Positions 52,078 through 61,337 are shown, numbered from the stretch's first letter. The stretch: DNA of 64,000 nt from Bradyrhizobium canariense (GCF_900105125.1 NZ_LT629750.1:248001-312000), one strand, 5' to 3'. The notes: generated by a model from the letters alone, not told the origin. Program-made: numbers and translations.

Positions 52078-53857
52078 TGACCACCTCCTTGTGGGTACGG
52101 ATTTCGGCCGCCGTTCCGGCCGCGAGGATGCGGCCGAGATTGAGCACGGTGATCTCATCGCAAATCGCGAAGATCAAATCCGCATGATGCTCCACCAGCA
52201 GCACGCCGGTGCCGCGGGCGCTGATCGCCTTGATCAGTCCGGCCAGCCGCTCGATCTCGTCGCCGGAGAGACCGGCGGCGGGTTCGTCGAGCAGCAGGAA
52301 ATCAGGATCGAGCATCAGCGCACGCGCGATCTCGATGAAGCGCAATTCGCTGTGCTGCAAACGATCGGCGCGGATGTCGGCCAGCGCTTCCAGCCCGACC
52401 ACGCCGAGCATGCCCTGGGCTTTCGCCGCCAGCATGCGCTCGTCGCGGCGATTGCGCGGCAGCGACAACATCGCCTCGACGAACGTCGCCTGTCCCTCGA
52501 TGGTGCCGCCGATCATCACGTTCTGCAGCACCGAGGCCTCGCCGATCACCCGTGGCGTCTGGAAGGTGCGCGCGATGCCCTTGCGGGCCCGCAGGGCCGG
52601 CATGCCCGGCGGCAGCACATCGTCTCCCAGTTTCATCGTGCCGCCCTTGGCGGCGTAGTAGCCGGAGATCACGTTCAGCGTCGTGGTCTTGCCGCTGCCA
52701 TTGGGGCCGATCAGGCCGTGAATCCGTCCGGGTGCTACGTCGAGATCGAGGCCATCGATGGCGCGAACATTGCCGAAGCTGAGCGCAATGCCGCGCAGGC
52801 TGAGCGGCCGGCCGCCGGCGCTCTTGCGCATGATATCGCCGAGCGCCGCCGGGCGCGGCACGATGGCGCGGTTGCTGGCGAGCGGGCGGCGGTTGCGGAA
52901 GTCCAACAGGGCGGCGATGCCGCCGGGCATCGCCAGCACGATCACCAGCAGCAGGATGGCGTAAAGGAAGGTCGACCACGCCGCCAAAGGGGCTGCGATT
53001 TCCGGCAGGATGGTGAGGATGATGGTGCCGAGCATCGGCCCGAGGATCGAGCCGCGGCCGCCGATCAGGATCGCAATGAAGAACAGCACCGAGAGATCGA
53101 AGGTGAAGGCATCCGGCGTGATGTAGGTCTGCAGGCTGGCGAACAATCCACCCGCAACGGCCGCCAATGCGCCGGCCAGCAGAAAGATCGCGATCAGCAT
53201 CCGCGGCTTGGAAATGCCGGTGGCTTCGGCCGCGACTTCGGCGTCACGGACCGCGATCAGGGCGCGGCCGAAACGGCTGTGAGCGACGTTGGCGCTGATC
53301 CAGGTCGCGACAGCCGCGAACGCGATGCAGAGGTAGTAATAGCCCCACGCGGTATTGAAGGGTTCGGGAAACTCGGGGCCGGCGATACCGATGCCGCCGC
53401 CGGTGACGCTCTGCCAGGCCAGCGCAATCTGGGTAACGATGGTGGCGAAGCCGAGCGTCGACATCGCGAAATAGAATGTGCGCAGCCGCAACGCCGGCAA
53501 GCCGACGATCACGCCGAATGCCGCGCCGACGCAGGCCGCGATCGGCAAGGCTGCGAACACCGGCAGCGCCGGCAGGACGTTGCCGGCGACCAGCACGCTG
53601 GTGGTGTAGGCGCCAAGCGTCAGCAGCGCGACATAGCCGATAGCGAGGTGGCCGGCGAATCCAACGACGAGATTGAGGCCGGCGACCAGCACCCAATAGA
53701 TCGCGGCGCGGGTGCCGATCAGCGCCCAGTAGTCATTGCTGACGAAGGGCAGGAGCATTGCGACCGCGAACACGCCGATAAATGGCGCAAGCTGCGGCAG
53801 GAGAGAACGTGAGGCACTGACTTCGCTGCGTGCGGGAGAGGTGGTGACAGCGGTCAT
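52058..53857 (-). CDS. Fused branched-chain amino acid-type permease-ATPase (LivM-LivG)
   Basis: The 599-residue protein joins a LivM permease (about residues 20-330, around nine membrane segments, with LVVGFAGHLAIGYVALLTLG) to a LivG ATPase (about 350-598). The ATPase has Walker A IGPNGSGKTT, a signature region centred on LQHSELRFIEIARALML and Walker B FLLLDEPAAGLSGDE. The signature reads HSELR where most ATPases have LSGGQ, close to the LivG form. ATG 53857 overlaps the livH stop (TGATG). Fusion of these two subunits fixes their stoichiometry. Confidence 0.93.
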   Translation of the reverse strand: MTAVTTSPARSEVSASRSLLPQLAPFIGVFAVAMLLPFVSNDYWALIGTRAAIYWVLVAGLNLVVGFAGHLAIGYVALLTLGAYTTSVLVAGNVLPALPVFAALPIAACVGAAFGVIVGLPALRLRTFYFAMSTLGFATIVTQIALAWQSVTGGGIGIAGPEFPEPFNTAWGYYYLCIAFAAVATWISANVAHSRFGRALIAVRDAEVAAEATGISKPRMLIAIFLLAGALAAVAGGLFASLQTYITPDAFTFDLSVLFFIAILIGGRGSILGPMLGTIILTILPEIAAPLAAWSTFLYAILLLVIVLAMPGGIAALLDFRNRRPLASNRAIVPRPAALGDIMRKSAGGRPLSLRGIALSFGNVRAIDGLDLDVAPGRIHGLIGPNGSGKTTTLNVISGYYAAKGGTMKLGDDVLPPGMPALRARKGIARTFQTPRVIGEASVLQNVMIGGTIEGQATFVEAMLSLPRNRRDERMLAAKAQGMLGVVGLEALADIRADRLQHSELRFIEIARALMLDPDFLLLDEPAAGLSGDEIERLAGLIKAISARGTGVLLVEHHADLIFAICDEITVLNLGRILAAGTAAEIRTHKEVVSAYLGA

Positions 53858-54714
53858 CACACCCTCCGCGCCGTGGCCGAGCCGAACAGGCCTTGCGGCG
53901 CCGCCAGCAGCACAACAATGAACAGGGTGAATACGGCAACCGACGAGAAGATGCCTCCGACCAGGAAATTGGCGGCCTGCTGGAACAGGCCGAGCGCCAG
54001 CCCGCCGATGACGGCGCCGCGGTTGTTGCCGAGGCCGCCAAGCGCCACCGGCACGAAGCCGTAGAAGTTCAGCAGCGCGCCGTTGGCGAAGAACGCCAGC
54101 AGCAATTCGCCGCCGGAAAATCCGGCGATGCCGCCGATGACGCCGGCAAGCGCGTAGCTCGCGATCCGCAGATTACGCTCGGGCAGGCCGAGGGCGCGTG
54201 CAGCAAAATTATCCTCGGCGATCGCGAGAAAGGCGCGGCCCACCAATGTACGGCGATAAAGATATTCGAGGCCAATGATCGTGAGTGCGCAGGCGACCAC
54301 CGGCAGCCAGAATTTCTCGTCCCAAACGCCGCTGCCCCATCCGATCAGGCGCGGAAACGGCTGCGGCTCGGTGCCCCATTTGATCGCCGCCACCTGCTGG
54401 ATCATCAAAGCCAGCGCCAGCGTCGACAGCACATAGAGGTGCTGGTCGAGGTTTTTCAGCACCGGCCGCACCGCGACGAATTCGGTGATGATCCCGATCA
54501 CGGCGCAGGCGAGCAGCGTCAGCAGGAAGCCGGCAAAGATGGGCATCCCCAATTTGAGCGTGAACATCGACCCGAATACGCCGCCGAGCATGGCGAGTTG
54601 ACCCGAGGTGAAGCTCATCACCCGGGAGGTCGAGAACATCGTGTTGTAGGTGACGCCGACGAGCGCGTAGATCGCGCCCGACGCGAGACCAGATGCAATA
54701 ATCGAGGCGAGCAT
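53857..54714 (-). CDS. livH: Branched-chain amino acid-type ABC permease LivH
   Basis: The 285-residue membrane protein shows the LivH features GLASGAIYALVGVTYNTMFS, TSGQLAMLGGVFGSMF and the EAA-like AEDNFAARALGLPERNLRIA, with about eight membrane segments. It lies 24 bp after livK and overlaps livMG by one base. The transported substrate may be an amino acid, urea or an aromatic compound. Confidence 0.94.
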   Translation of the reverse strand: MLASIIASGLASGAIYALVGVTYNTMFSTSRVMSFTSGQLAMLGGVFGSMFTLKLGMPIFAGFLLTLLACAVIGIITEFVAVRPVLKNLDQHLYVLSTLALALMIQQVAAIKWGTEPQPFPRLIGWGSGVWDEKFWLPVVACALTIIGLEYLYRRTLVGRAFLAIAEDNFAARALGLPERNLRIASYALAGVIGGIAGFSGGELLLAFFANGALLNFYGFVPVALGGLGNNRGAVIGGLALGLFQQAANFLVGGIFSSVAVFTLFIVVLLAAPQGLFGSATARRV

Positions 54715-54738
54715 GGGCGGCGCTCTCCGCGGTATCGC

Positions 54739-55935
54739 TTAAGTGTAGCCAGGTGCCAGCGCGAAGGTGCCGCTCTTGGCGGAGTTGGCCGCCGACATCA
54801 CGATCTCGTCGGTCGGGTAACCGTTATGCTGGGTCGGCGTAAACGTGTAATCGCCGAAATAGCCGGGATATTTCGTCAGCGAATTCAAGTAGGCGATGAT
54901 GCCGGCGCTGTCGGTGGATCCGCTGCTTTCGACGGCCTTGGCGAACAATTCGATCGCATCGATTCCGCCTGCGACCCACCAGAGCAGGGAATCGTTGAGC
55001 GCGACCTTGGCCTTGGTCAGGCGATCGACCAGATCCTGGCTTTTCGCCGGCAATTTACCCGATGCGTCGTAGCTGCAGCTCTTGTAGCCGACGGCATAGA
55101 CCTTTTCCCAATTGGCGGGTTTCTCGATCAGACCCGCGATGTCACCCGACGCCAGCGACGGATGGCCGACAAACGAGATGTCCCAGTTCATGACGGCGCG
55201 GGTGTTGAACATCCGCGCTTCCATGCCGGTCGCGACGCTCCACACCACGATGACCTCGGCGCCCGCGTTCTTGGCGCGCAGCATGTCGGGGGTCATATCG
55301 GGCTGGGTCGCGTCGATATTGGCCTGATAGACCACCTCGGCGCCGTCCTTCTTGAACGCAGCCACCGATGCGCCGACCGCGGTGACGCCGTAACCCGTGG
55401 TATCGCCGAACACCGCGATCTTTTTCACCTTGAGGATATTGAGGCAGTAGTTGCGCACGGCATCGTCCCATTGGCTGTTGGACGGCGCCATGCGGAATGC
55501 GTTCGGAAACTTGGTGGTGTCGATCAGGCTTTCCACCACGCAAGGATGGATATCCGGCATCTTGGCCCGCGCCATGATCGGCGTGGTGGCGAGCGCCTCG
55601 CCCGAATTGAGCGGGCCCCAGATGCCGTGGACCTTGAGCTGGCTGATCATTTCCTGCGTGGCATTGACGGCCTTGGTGGGATCGCCCTGGGTGTCGCGGG
55701 TGATGACTTCGATCTTGCGGCCCTTGACGCCGCCGGCGGCGTTGATGGCGTCGACCGCGAAGACGACGCCGCGATTGAAGCCGATGGTCGGGGCCGAACT
55801 CGGTCCGGTCATGGCGGCGAGGAAGCCGATCTTGATCGGCTCCGACTGGGCAAAAGCTGGTTTTGGAAATGAAAACGTCGCGGCACCGAGTGCACCGGCG
55901 CTGCCCAACAAAACGTCACGACGTGAAACGGCCAT
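54739..55935 (-). CDS. livK: Branched-chain amino acid-type substrate-binding protein
   Basis: The 398-residue periplasmic binding protein starts at ATG 55935 with GGGAGGA 6 bp upstream. Its N-terminus SRRDVLLGSAGALGAATFSF carries a twin-arginine, so Tat export is likely. Mature motifs are KIGFLAAMTGPSSAPTIG, NAAGGVKGRKIEVITRDTQG and GVTAVGASVAAFKKDGAEVV. It is first in the operon. The ligand cannot be read from sequence; many Bradyrhizobium members of this class bind aromatic acids or amides rather than amino acids. Confidence 0.93.
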   Translation of the reverse strand: MAVSRRDVLLGSAGALGAATFSFPKPAFAQSEPIKIGFLAAMTGPSSAPTIGFNRGVVFAVDAINAAGGVKGRKIEVITRDTQGDPTKAVNATQEMISQLKVHGIWGPLNSGEALATTPIMARAKMPDIHPCVVESLIDTTKFPNAFRMAPSNSQWDDAVRNYCLNILKVKKIAVFGDTTGYGVTAVGASVAAFKKDGAEVVYQANIDATQPDMTPDMLRAKNAGAEVIVVWSVATGMEARMFNTRAVMNWDISFVGHPSLASGDIAGLIEKPANWEKVYAVGYKSCSYDASGKLPAKSQDLVDRLTKAKVALNDSLLWWVAGGIDAIELFAKAVESSGSTDSAGIIAYLNSLTKYPGYFGDYTFTPTQHNGYPTDEIVMSAANSAKSGTFALAPGYT

Positions 55936-56152
55936 CAATTCCTCCCGGATTTATGTTTTTCGGCGCCCGTCGTTGCCGCGGGCGCTCGTTGCGGTCGTCT
56001 TCGGCCTTCCGGTCGAACCAATCCGCTGAATCAAATTTGAGCCTGATGTGGACGCCTTGTCCAGAGCCGATTGGGCATCGATTGTCGCTGGTTCTCCAGG
56101 CTGTAAATGCTAGGTTGCGGCCATCGATTGGTGCGCTTCCTCCGGAAGCGCC

Positions 56153-56490
56153 ATGCGACGCCGCGGCTTTGTCACCTTTCTCGGGAGCATGGCGGCCACA
56201 AGGCCGCTTGCGGCGTTCGCGCAGCAATCGCCGATGCCGGCATCGGGCTTCTCGGTATCGGCTCTGCGGTCGGCTGCGACAAATACCTGGCCGCATTTCG
56301 CGACGGTCTGCGCGACTATGGATTCGCCGAGGCAAAGAACGTCGCGATCGAGTATCGATGGGCCAAGGGCAATTACGAGGCCTTGCGGCAGCTGGCCGCT
56401 GACCTGATCAGCCTTGCGAGTTACTCTCATCGTAACCGGAGGGCTGGACGCCCGTGGTTGGTCCGCCGCCGTAAAAAAACGACAGCTTAG
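56153..56490 (+). pseudogene. Decayed ABC substrate-binding protein gene (PF04392 type)
   Basis: Three pieces in different frames follow the order of the common PF04392-type binding protein of Bradyrhizobium. [20 protein letters not shown] (Tat-like signal) comes first, then [20 protein letters not shown] with [15 protein letters not shown] in a second frame. The third piece is [21 protein letters not shown]. At least two frameshifts separate them, and the C-terminal two thirds are missing. It is a relic with no product. Confidence 0.8.
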
Positions 56491-56560
56491 CCGGAGGATA
56501 TCCGCTCACGCATCGCGCGTGCCAGCTATTTTATTTCCAATAATTTCTGACAGGTCGCGG

Positions 56561-56968
56561 CTAGATCGGCTCGTAGCTCTCGGACAGGCAGGTATCTTCT
56601 TCCTCGACGTGACGACGATCGAAAATCAGGCCTTCGTTGATGCTGATGCGATAGGTCTGGACGCCAAGCGGTTTACCGTTGGCCGACGTCAGTTCGGCCT
56701 TCACACAGGCCGTCCAGCCCAGCCCGCGAAGATCGTGGCGTGCCGGCGAGACCTCTACGTTGCGCGGGGCTGACGCGGCCATGAACACCGAATCCAGATG
56801 GTTGCGAACGAGCTCCTTGACGTCGGGCGGCGGCTCCAGCGGTGGTGGGTCGCTCTCCTTGACGCGCATGAACTCCGGCAGCGGCGAGCGGCTATCGGCG
56901 AAGCCGCATCCCCCCAGCGCGAGCGCCGTGGCTGCCATCAGCACGATATGAACAGTAATCCGCTGCAT
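56561..56968 (-). CDS. Putative lipoprotein
   Basis: The 135-residue product has a signal peptide ending in the lipobox LALGGC (Cys21) and a short Pro-rich spacer. A small alpha/beta domain with two further cysteines follows (TACVKAEL, EDTCLSES). Anchoring to the inner or outer membrane is expected. No family is recognised. Confidence 0.75.
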   Translation of the reverse strand: MQRITVHIVLMAATALALGGCGFADSRSPLPEFMRVKESDPPPLEPPPDVKELVRNHLDSVFMAASAPRNVEVSPARHDLRGLGWTACVKAELTSANGKPLGVQTYRISINEGLIFDRRHVEEEDTCLSESYEPI

Positions 56969-57161
56969 CCGCCGGTCTATCCCCCATGACGGTTAGAATT
57001 GCCAGTCATCCGGCGGTCAATTTAATTTTCGGTAACGACCATCAACAGTTGCTGAAACGGGTGACGGAAACGATTATCCTTGCGCGGGCCGATCCCTTGT
57101 TTGCCATCATTTGGTCGCAGGCAGGCTGGCAGGAAAAAGCGACGGCGAGGAGATTCGTGCG

Positions 57162-57401
57162 ATGAAGGCCTTCATGGTTGCAGCCGCGATATTGACGTTG
57201 GTCGCGATGCCTGCTTACGCGCAGATGGGCGGCAAGCGGCATCAGAGCGACGATAAAAAGACCGACGCGCAGAAGCCGAAAGTGGACGAGAAGGCCTACA
57301 AGGCCGCGCTGGAGCGAATACCCGATCCCAAGGAAAAATATGATCCGTGGGGTGTGGCGCGTCCGGCCGATCCTGCGAAGAAGCCGAAACAAAATCCTTG
57401 A
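57162..57401 (+). CDS. Small exported hypothetical protein
   Basis: The 79-residue product starts at ATG 57162 after GAGGAG. It has a signal peptide (KAFMVAAAILTLVAMPAYA) and a short, charged, Lys/Asp/Pro-rich mature part with RIPDPKEKYDPWGVARP. The PDPKxKYDPWG motif is one I recall from other small rhizobial proteins. It lies 45 bp before the PQQ dehydrogenase gene and could be co-transcribed. Confidence 0.7.
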   Translation: MKAFMVAAAILTLVAMPAYAQMGGKRHQSDDKKTDAQKPKVDEKAYKAALERIPDPKEKYDPWGVARPADPAKKPKQNP

Positions 57402-57446
57402 GATTGCGCTGACGTTTCAATTCTCTCTGCCGGGGTTGACGGTCAC

Positions 57447-59492
57447 ATGCGAACGCTGGCTCGCCTGTTTGCCTTGTTGTTGTTCGCGATAACGCCGGCG
57501 TTCGGCTGGGAATATTGGGGCGGCGACAGTGGCGGCACGCGGTTTTCGCCGCTTGACCAGATCACGCCGGCCAATGTCGGCAATCTCGTACGCGCGTGGG
57601 AATTTCGCACCGGCGATCTTGAGTCCCATGCGGCGCAGATGGCGCGCACGAAATTTGAGGCGACGCCATTATTCGTCGAGGACAGCATCGTCTTCTGTTC
57701 GCCGTTCAACGAGGTGATCGCGCTCGATCCCGGCACCGGCGAACAGAAGTGGCGATACGATCCAAAGATCAGCACCACCCAGCGTCCGGGAAACCGCTAC
57801 GCCTGCCGCGGCGTCGCCCATTGGGTCGATGATCAGGCCGCCGAAAACGCGGCCTGCCGTGCACGAATCTTCATGGGCACCAATGATGCCCGCGTCATCG
57901 CACTCGACGCCAGGACCGGCATCCCCTGCGTCGATTTCGGCACCCATGGCGAGGTGAAGCTCGACATCGGAAAGCCGCTCACATGGCCGGGCGAATTTCA
58001 GATCACGTCGGCGCCGGTGGTGAGCCGCGGTGTTGTCGTCGTCGGCTCCTCGATTTCGGACAATGTGCGTGTCGATGCACCGGCCGGGACCGTGCGCGCC
58101 TTCGATGCGCGGAGCGGGCAGCCGCGCTGGAGCTGGGATCCGCTCGATCACGATGGCATTGAAGCGGGCACAGCCAATGTCTGGGCGCCGATGTCGGCGG
58201 ACGAGGCGCGTGGGCTGGTGTTCCTGCCGACCTCGTCGCCCAGTCCGGATTTCTGGGGTGGCAAGCGTCCGGGAAATGACGCGCATGCCAATTCCGTCGT
58301 CGCACTGCGCACGGAGACCGGAGAGTTGGTCTGGTCGTTCCAGACCGTGCATCATGATGTCTGGGATTACGACCTGCCGGCACAGCCGACGCTGGCGCGC
58401 ATCGATACGGGTGACGGCATGCGCGACGTCGTGATTCAGCCGACCAAGCAGGGATTCGTGTTCGTGCTCGACCGTGACAGCGGCAAGCCGGTATGGCCGG
58501 TCGAGGAGCGCGCCGTGCCGCAGGGGGCTGCCGAAGGCGAGCAGCTTTCGCCGACGCAGCCGTTTCCAACCCACCTGCCGGCGCTGGTGCCGCAGCAATT
58601 CTCGCTCGCGGACGAGTTCAAGCCGCTGCCGGTCATCGGCAGCCCTTCCTGCGATGCGCAGCTTGCAGGCGTGCGCAACGAGGGCCTCTACACGCCGCCT
58701 TCGACGCAAGGCACGGTGATCTATCCGATGACCGGAGGCGGCGTGAACTGGGGTAGCGCTGCGTTCGATCCCGTCCACCAGATCGTCTACGCCAACACCA
58801 GCTACGCCGTGCACCTCGTCAAATTGATACCGAGCGTGGAAGCCGAAGGTCTCAAGCCTCCCCCGGGCGTGGACTTCGGACGGCAGCGCGGCGCGCCTTT
58901 TGCGATGACGCGCGCGGTCGCGATGTCGCGGTTCGGCCTGCCTTGCAACAAGCCGCCATGGGGTACGCTGGTCGCGCTCGACCTGAAGGCCGGGAAAATT
59001 CTCTGGCGCTCGACGGTTGGCAGCACGGAGGATCGCGCACCGCTTGGGATGGCCTTCAAGTGGGGTACGCCGCTGGTCAATGGCGTCGTCATTACCGCAG
59101 GCGGCCTGGTCTTCACCGGCGCGATGGATGCCTACTTGCGCGCCTTCGATGCCAGGTCCGGCGAAGAGCTCTGGCAGGGCAGGCTGCCGGTCCCCGGAAT
59201 CGCCAATCCCATGACGTACCTCTGGAAGGGCGAACAATATGTGCTTATTGCCGCCGGCGGTCATTCCGAGGTCGGCACGTCGATCGGCGACAGTGTGGTG
59301 GCCTTCCGTCTGGCGCGGCAGGGCGAAGCGCCCTCGCTGTGGTCGCGTACGATCGACCGGCCCGGCGGGCGCTTCCTGGGCGAGGCGATGGCGGTCGTGC
59401 TCGCGATCGTCGTTGTGATTGTTCTCGGGTGGCGCTGGCGTCGCCGCATGAAATCGCAGCAAACCAGCATGGCGATCGGCAAGCTATTGTAA
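57447..59492 (+). CDS. PQQ-dependent dehydrogenase with a C-terminal membrane anchor
   Basis: The 681-residue protein has a signal peptide (residues 1-20, ending FGWEYW) and then an eight-bladed quinoprotein propeller like that of membrane glucose/quinate dehydrogenases. Motifs include WEYWGGDSGGTRFSPLDQI, WSFQTVHHDVWDYDLPAQPT and ITAGGLVFTGAMDAYLRAFD. The usual five N-terminal membrane helices of these enzymes are absent. Instead one C-terminal helix follows (about 649-668, AMAVVLAIVVVIVLGWRW) with a short basic tail. It should oxidise a sugar or polyol in the periplasm and pass electrons to the quinone pool or a cytochrome. Confidence 0.88.
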   Translation: MRTLARLFALLLFAITPAFGWEYWGGDSGGTRFSPLDQITPANVGNLVRAWEFRTGDLESHAAQMARTKFEATPLFVEDSIVFCSPFNEVIALDPGTGEQKWRYDPKISTTQRPGNRYACRGVAHWVDDQAAENAACRARIFMGTNDARVIALDARTGIPCVDFGTHGEVKLDIGKPLTWPGEFQITSAPVVSRGVVVVGSSISDNVRVDAPAGTVRAFDARSGQPRWSWDPLDHDGIEAGTANVWAPMSADEARGLVFLPTSSPSPDFWGGKRPGNDAHANSVVALRTETGELVWSFQTVHHDVWDYDLPAQPTLARIDTGDGMRDVVIQPTKQGFVFVLDRDSGKPVWPVEERAVPQGAAEGEQLSPTQPFPTHLPALVPQQFSLADEFKPLPVIGSPSCDAQLAGVRNEGLYTPPSTQGTVIYPMTGGGVNWGSAAFDPVHQIVYANTSYAVHLVKLIPSVEAEGLKPPPGVDFGRQRGAPFAMTRAVAMSRFGLPCNKPPWGTLVALDLKAGKILWRSTVGSTEDRAPLGMAFKWGTPLVNGVVITAGGLVFTGAMDAYLRAFDARSGEELWQGRLPVPGIANPMTYLWKGEQYVLIAAGGHSEVGTSIGDSVVAFRLARQGEAPSLWSRTIDRPGGRFLGEAMAVVLAIVVVIVLGWRWRRRMKSQQTSMAIGKLL

Positions 59493-59711
59493 CGGGGACC
59501 GCGTCTTCGTCGCAGCATCGTAAATCAAGACTTGCAACATTGGAAACCTGCCAAACAACTCGGCGCCGACTTCTTTAGCAGCCTTTTCGTCATCGTAGTG
59601 AGCCTTGAAGTGACCGTCGACCACCAGCGAGAAGCCTTCGGCGGGCGCTACATCCGCTCTTTGGATTTTTCTCGGCTGAGTTTCTTCGGTAAGTGTAATT
59701 GTCTTTCTCAT
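59484..59711 (-). CDS. Small hypothetical protein overlapping the dehydrogenase 3' end
   Basis: The 75-residue soluble protein (ATG 59711) begins MRKTITLTEETQPRKIQRAD and has FSLVVDGHFKAHYDDEKAAK and LIYDAATKTRSPL, a small alpha/beta layout. It is convergent with the PQQ dehydrogenase and overlaps its last 9 bases. A TTGA-N6-TCAT sequence (59753-59766), close to the FixK/FNR consensus TTGA-N6-TCAA, lies 42 bp upstream. Upstream codons to 59738 include less likely starts. Confidence 0.65.
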   Translation of the reverse strand: MRKTITLTEETQPRKIQRADVAPAEGFSLVVDGHFKAHYDDEKAAKEVGAELFGRFPMLQVLIYDAATKTRSPLQ

Positions 59712-59869
59712 TAACCGCCTCACGTCGCTACAGAACAAATGGCCTGACGTAATTGAATCTATTCATATTCCTGTCGGAGCAGACTGCCCCGATGGCAACG
59801 ATACGACGCGCTTAATGTTCCGCGACGAGCAGACACCTCAAAGAGGCTCGATCGTTCCGTCCTGCCACC

Positions 59870-60547
59870 TCACTCGTCCCGCTTTATCTCTGGCTTATCG
59901 TACAAGACCGCGTTCAAGAGCGAACTATGAACCTCGATCGTTCCGTTATAGGTAATGAAACCGAGCTTGCGAAACTTGTTCATGAAGAAGCTGACACGGG
60001 AGCGCGTTGTGCCGATCATTTCCGCCAGCGTTTCCTGGCTGACATGAGCCGTGATGGGCTGCGGGGTGCCTTCCTTTCCGAAATTTGCCAGGAGCAGCAG
60101 TAAGCGCGCGAGCCGCTTCTCGCTGGAATTGAATAACTGGTCGATCAGGTCTTCTTCGATGCGGCTATTCCGACTAAGAAGATACGCCATAAACAACTCT
60201 GAAAATTTTGGCTCGTTTTTAAGCGCCATCAGCATGGCGTCTTTCGCGATGGACGTGATCAGGCATTCTTCCAAGGCCGTCGTTGTTGAAATCCGCAAGG
60301 GATGACCATTGAGGCATCCTTCGCCAAAGAACTGTCCGGTTTCCAGGATTCCGACCACTGCTTCCTTGCCCTGTTCGGAAACCACGAGAACCTTGATCCT
60401 TCCTTTTTGAATATAGAAAACTGTATCGGCGACGTCTCCTTGCGCAAAGACGATCTGGTTCTTGTCGAATGTCAATATGGCTTTGCCCTCGCCAACTTTG
60501 GCGAGAAAGGTTTTGGGGTCGAATAAGCTCTTCGCCGCTTTTGGCAT
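59870..60547 (-). CDS. Crp/Fnr-family transcriptional regulator
   Basis: The 225-residue protein has a cyclic-nucleotide-binding-like domain (about 25-140: FAQGDVADTVFYIQKGRIKV, ETGQFFGEGCLNG) and a C-terminal winged helix (HVSQETLAEMIGTTRSRVSF). The N-terminus lacks the cysteine cluster of oxygen-sensing FNR. The phosphate-binding loop reads FFGEGCL, where CRP has the cAMP-contacting GELxx form, so the effector is uncertain. It stands alone; the 233-bp gap upstream (60548-60780) shows no clear gene or operator. Confidence 0.88.
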   Translation of the reverse strand: MPKAAKSLFDPKTFLAKVGEGKAILTFDKNQIVFAQGDVADTVFYIQKGRIKVLVVSEQGKEAVVGILETGQFFGEGCLNGHPLRISTTTALEECLITSIAKDAMLMALKNEPKFSELFMAYLLSRNSRIEEDLIDQLFNSSEKRLARLLLLLANFGKEGTPQPITAHVSQETLAEMIGTTRSRVSFFMNKFRKLGFITYNGTIEVHSSLLNAVLYDKPEIKRDE

Positions 60548-60780
60548 GAAATCCTCAGTGCCCGTTAAGGCCCCAGTCTAACAGGTCTGGCGCCCGCCGG
60601 GCCAACGAAGTACAGCGAGCCTAGCTAAAATCTGCACGAACTATTTCGTGGCTCCTGCGGCCTCGCGAATGCACCGCCGCTGCCGTCTGGAAAATCAGAT
60701 CGCGAACGAGCGCATCTTCGGTTCCATGAAATCACGAGCGCCGGCAGCATCCAACAAATCAAGATACGGTTCACATGCGC

Positions 60781-61083
60781 TCAGTGCATCACGATCGTTT
60801 GATGGCGGTCTTTCATGAGCGCGGCGTCGAGGTTCGTTTGGCTGATCGAAAACGATTGAGTCTGCCGCTGCGAGGCGGAAATGGCCGGCGTTTGAAACAG
60901 TGTCACCAATCGCCGATAGGCAACCCGTGACAGCCCTTCGATCAGTTCGTCGTCAATGAGGACGACATATTCACCGGCAGGCTGAACGCCCTCCAGGTCC
61001 TGAAGGGTGAATGGGCTACTGAACGAAGCGGTGGTCCGCGTTGTCCTGATGGTCAAAGTGAGATGTCCTGGACGAGCCTGCAT
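60781..61083 (-). CDS. Small hypothetical protein
   Basis: The 100-residue product reads MQARPGHLTLTIRTTRTTAS, then VQPAGEYVVLIDDELIEGLS and YRRLVTLF. The VQPAGxYxVxxDEELIEG pattern is one I recall from short Bradyrhizobium proteins of unknown role. A beta-rich N-terminal half and a helical end are likely. It overlaps the CxxC-containing frame upstream by 31 bases. Confidence 0.6.
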   Translation of the reverse strand: MQARPGHLTLTIRTTRTTASFSSPFTLQDLEGVQPAGEYVVLIDDELIEGLSRVAYRRLVTLFQTPAISASQRQTQSFSISQTNLDAALMKDRHQTIVMH

Positions 61084-61337
61084 TGCTGGCAGTCAAGCCA
61101 ATTGGACTCGCTGGTGAGTCTGGAGGCCCGTTGCGACAACATATCTGTCGTTGCCTGCTCATGCTGAGCAAAATTGCACAGGTTTGCCATAAACTGGTCA
61201 ACACCCATTAGTGAGCGGCACGTCGCGCAAACGAGCGGCATCTGAGCAATTTTGTACAGTATCTGCCCTCGCTCAGGATTACTCTTGAAAACCTGTGGTG
61301 GTGCTACCGCCTGGGCTGTCCGACAGTGAGGACGCAA
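61053..61337 (-). CDS. Possible small CxxC protein
   Basis: The frame encodes up to 94 residues with two CxxC pairs (LVCATCRSLM, LDCQQCRL) and a His/Gln-rich helix (NLCNFAQHEQATTDML). These could bind a metal. The first 30 residues lie in the divergent promoter gap of the GlsB-type gene, so a start near 61241 (MPLVCATCRS) may be real. Coding status rests on composition and the paired cysteines. Confidence 0.4.
   Translation of the reverse strand: MRPHCRTAQAVAPPQVFKSNPERGQILYKIAQMPLVCATCRSLMGVDQFMANLCNFAQHEQATTDMLSQRASRLTSESNWLDCQQCRLVQDISL

Noticed and set aside
52091..55872. 573- and 659-codon plus-strand frames over livMG, livH and livK
   Set aside because: Shadows rich in Gln/Asp/Arg repeats; the minus-strand genes have complete motifs and overlapping starts and stops.
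57669..59462. 597-codon antisense frame over the PQQ dehydrogenase
   Set aside because: Shadow with no recognisable domain; the plus strand holds the quinoprotein propeller.
60695..60800. Minus-strand stretch reading DALSACEPYLDLLDAAGARD and ending at 60695
   Set aside because: Protein-like, but without a start codon in frame and overlapping the end of the 60781 gene. It may be the trace of a frameshift; too short to call.
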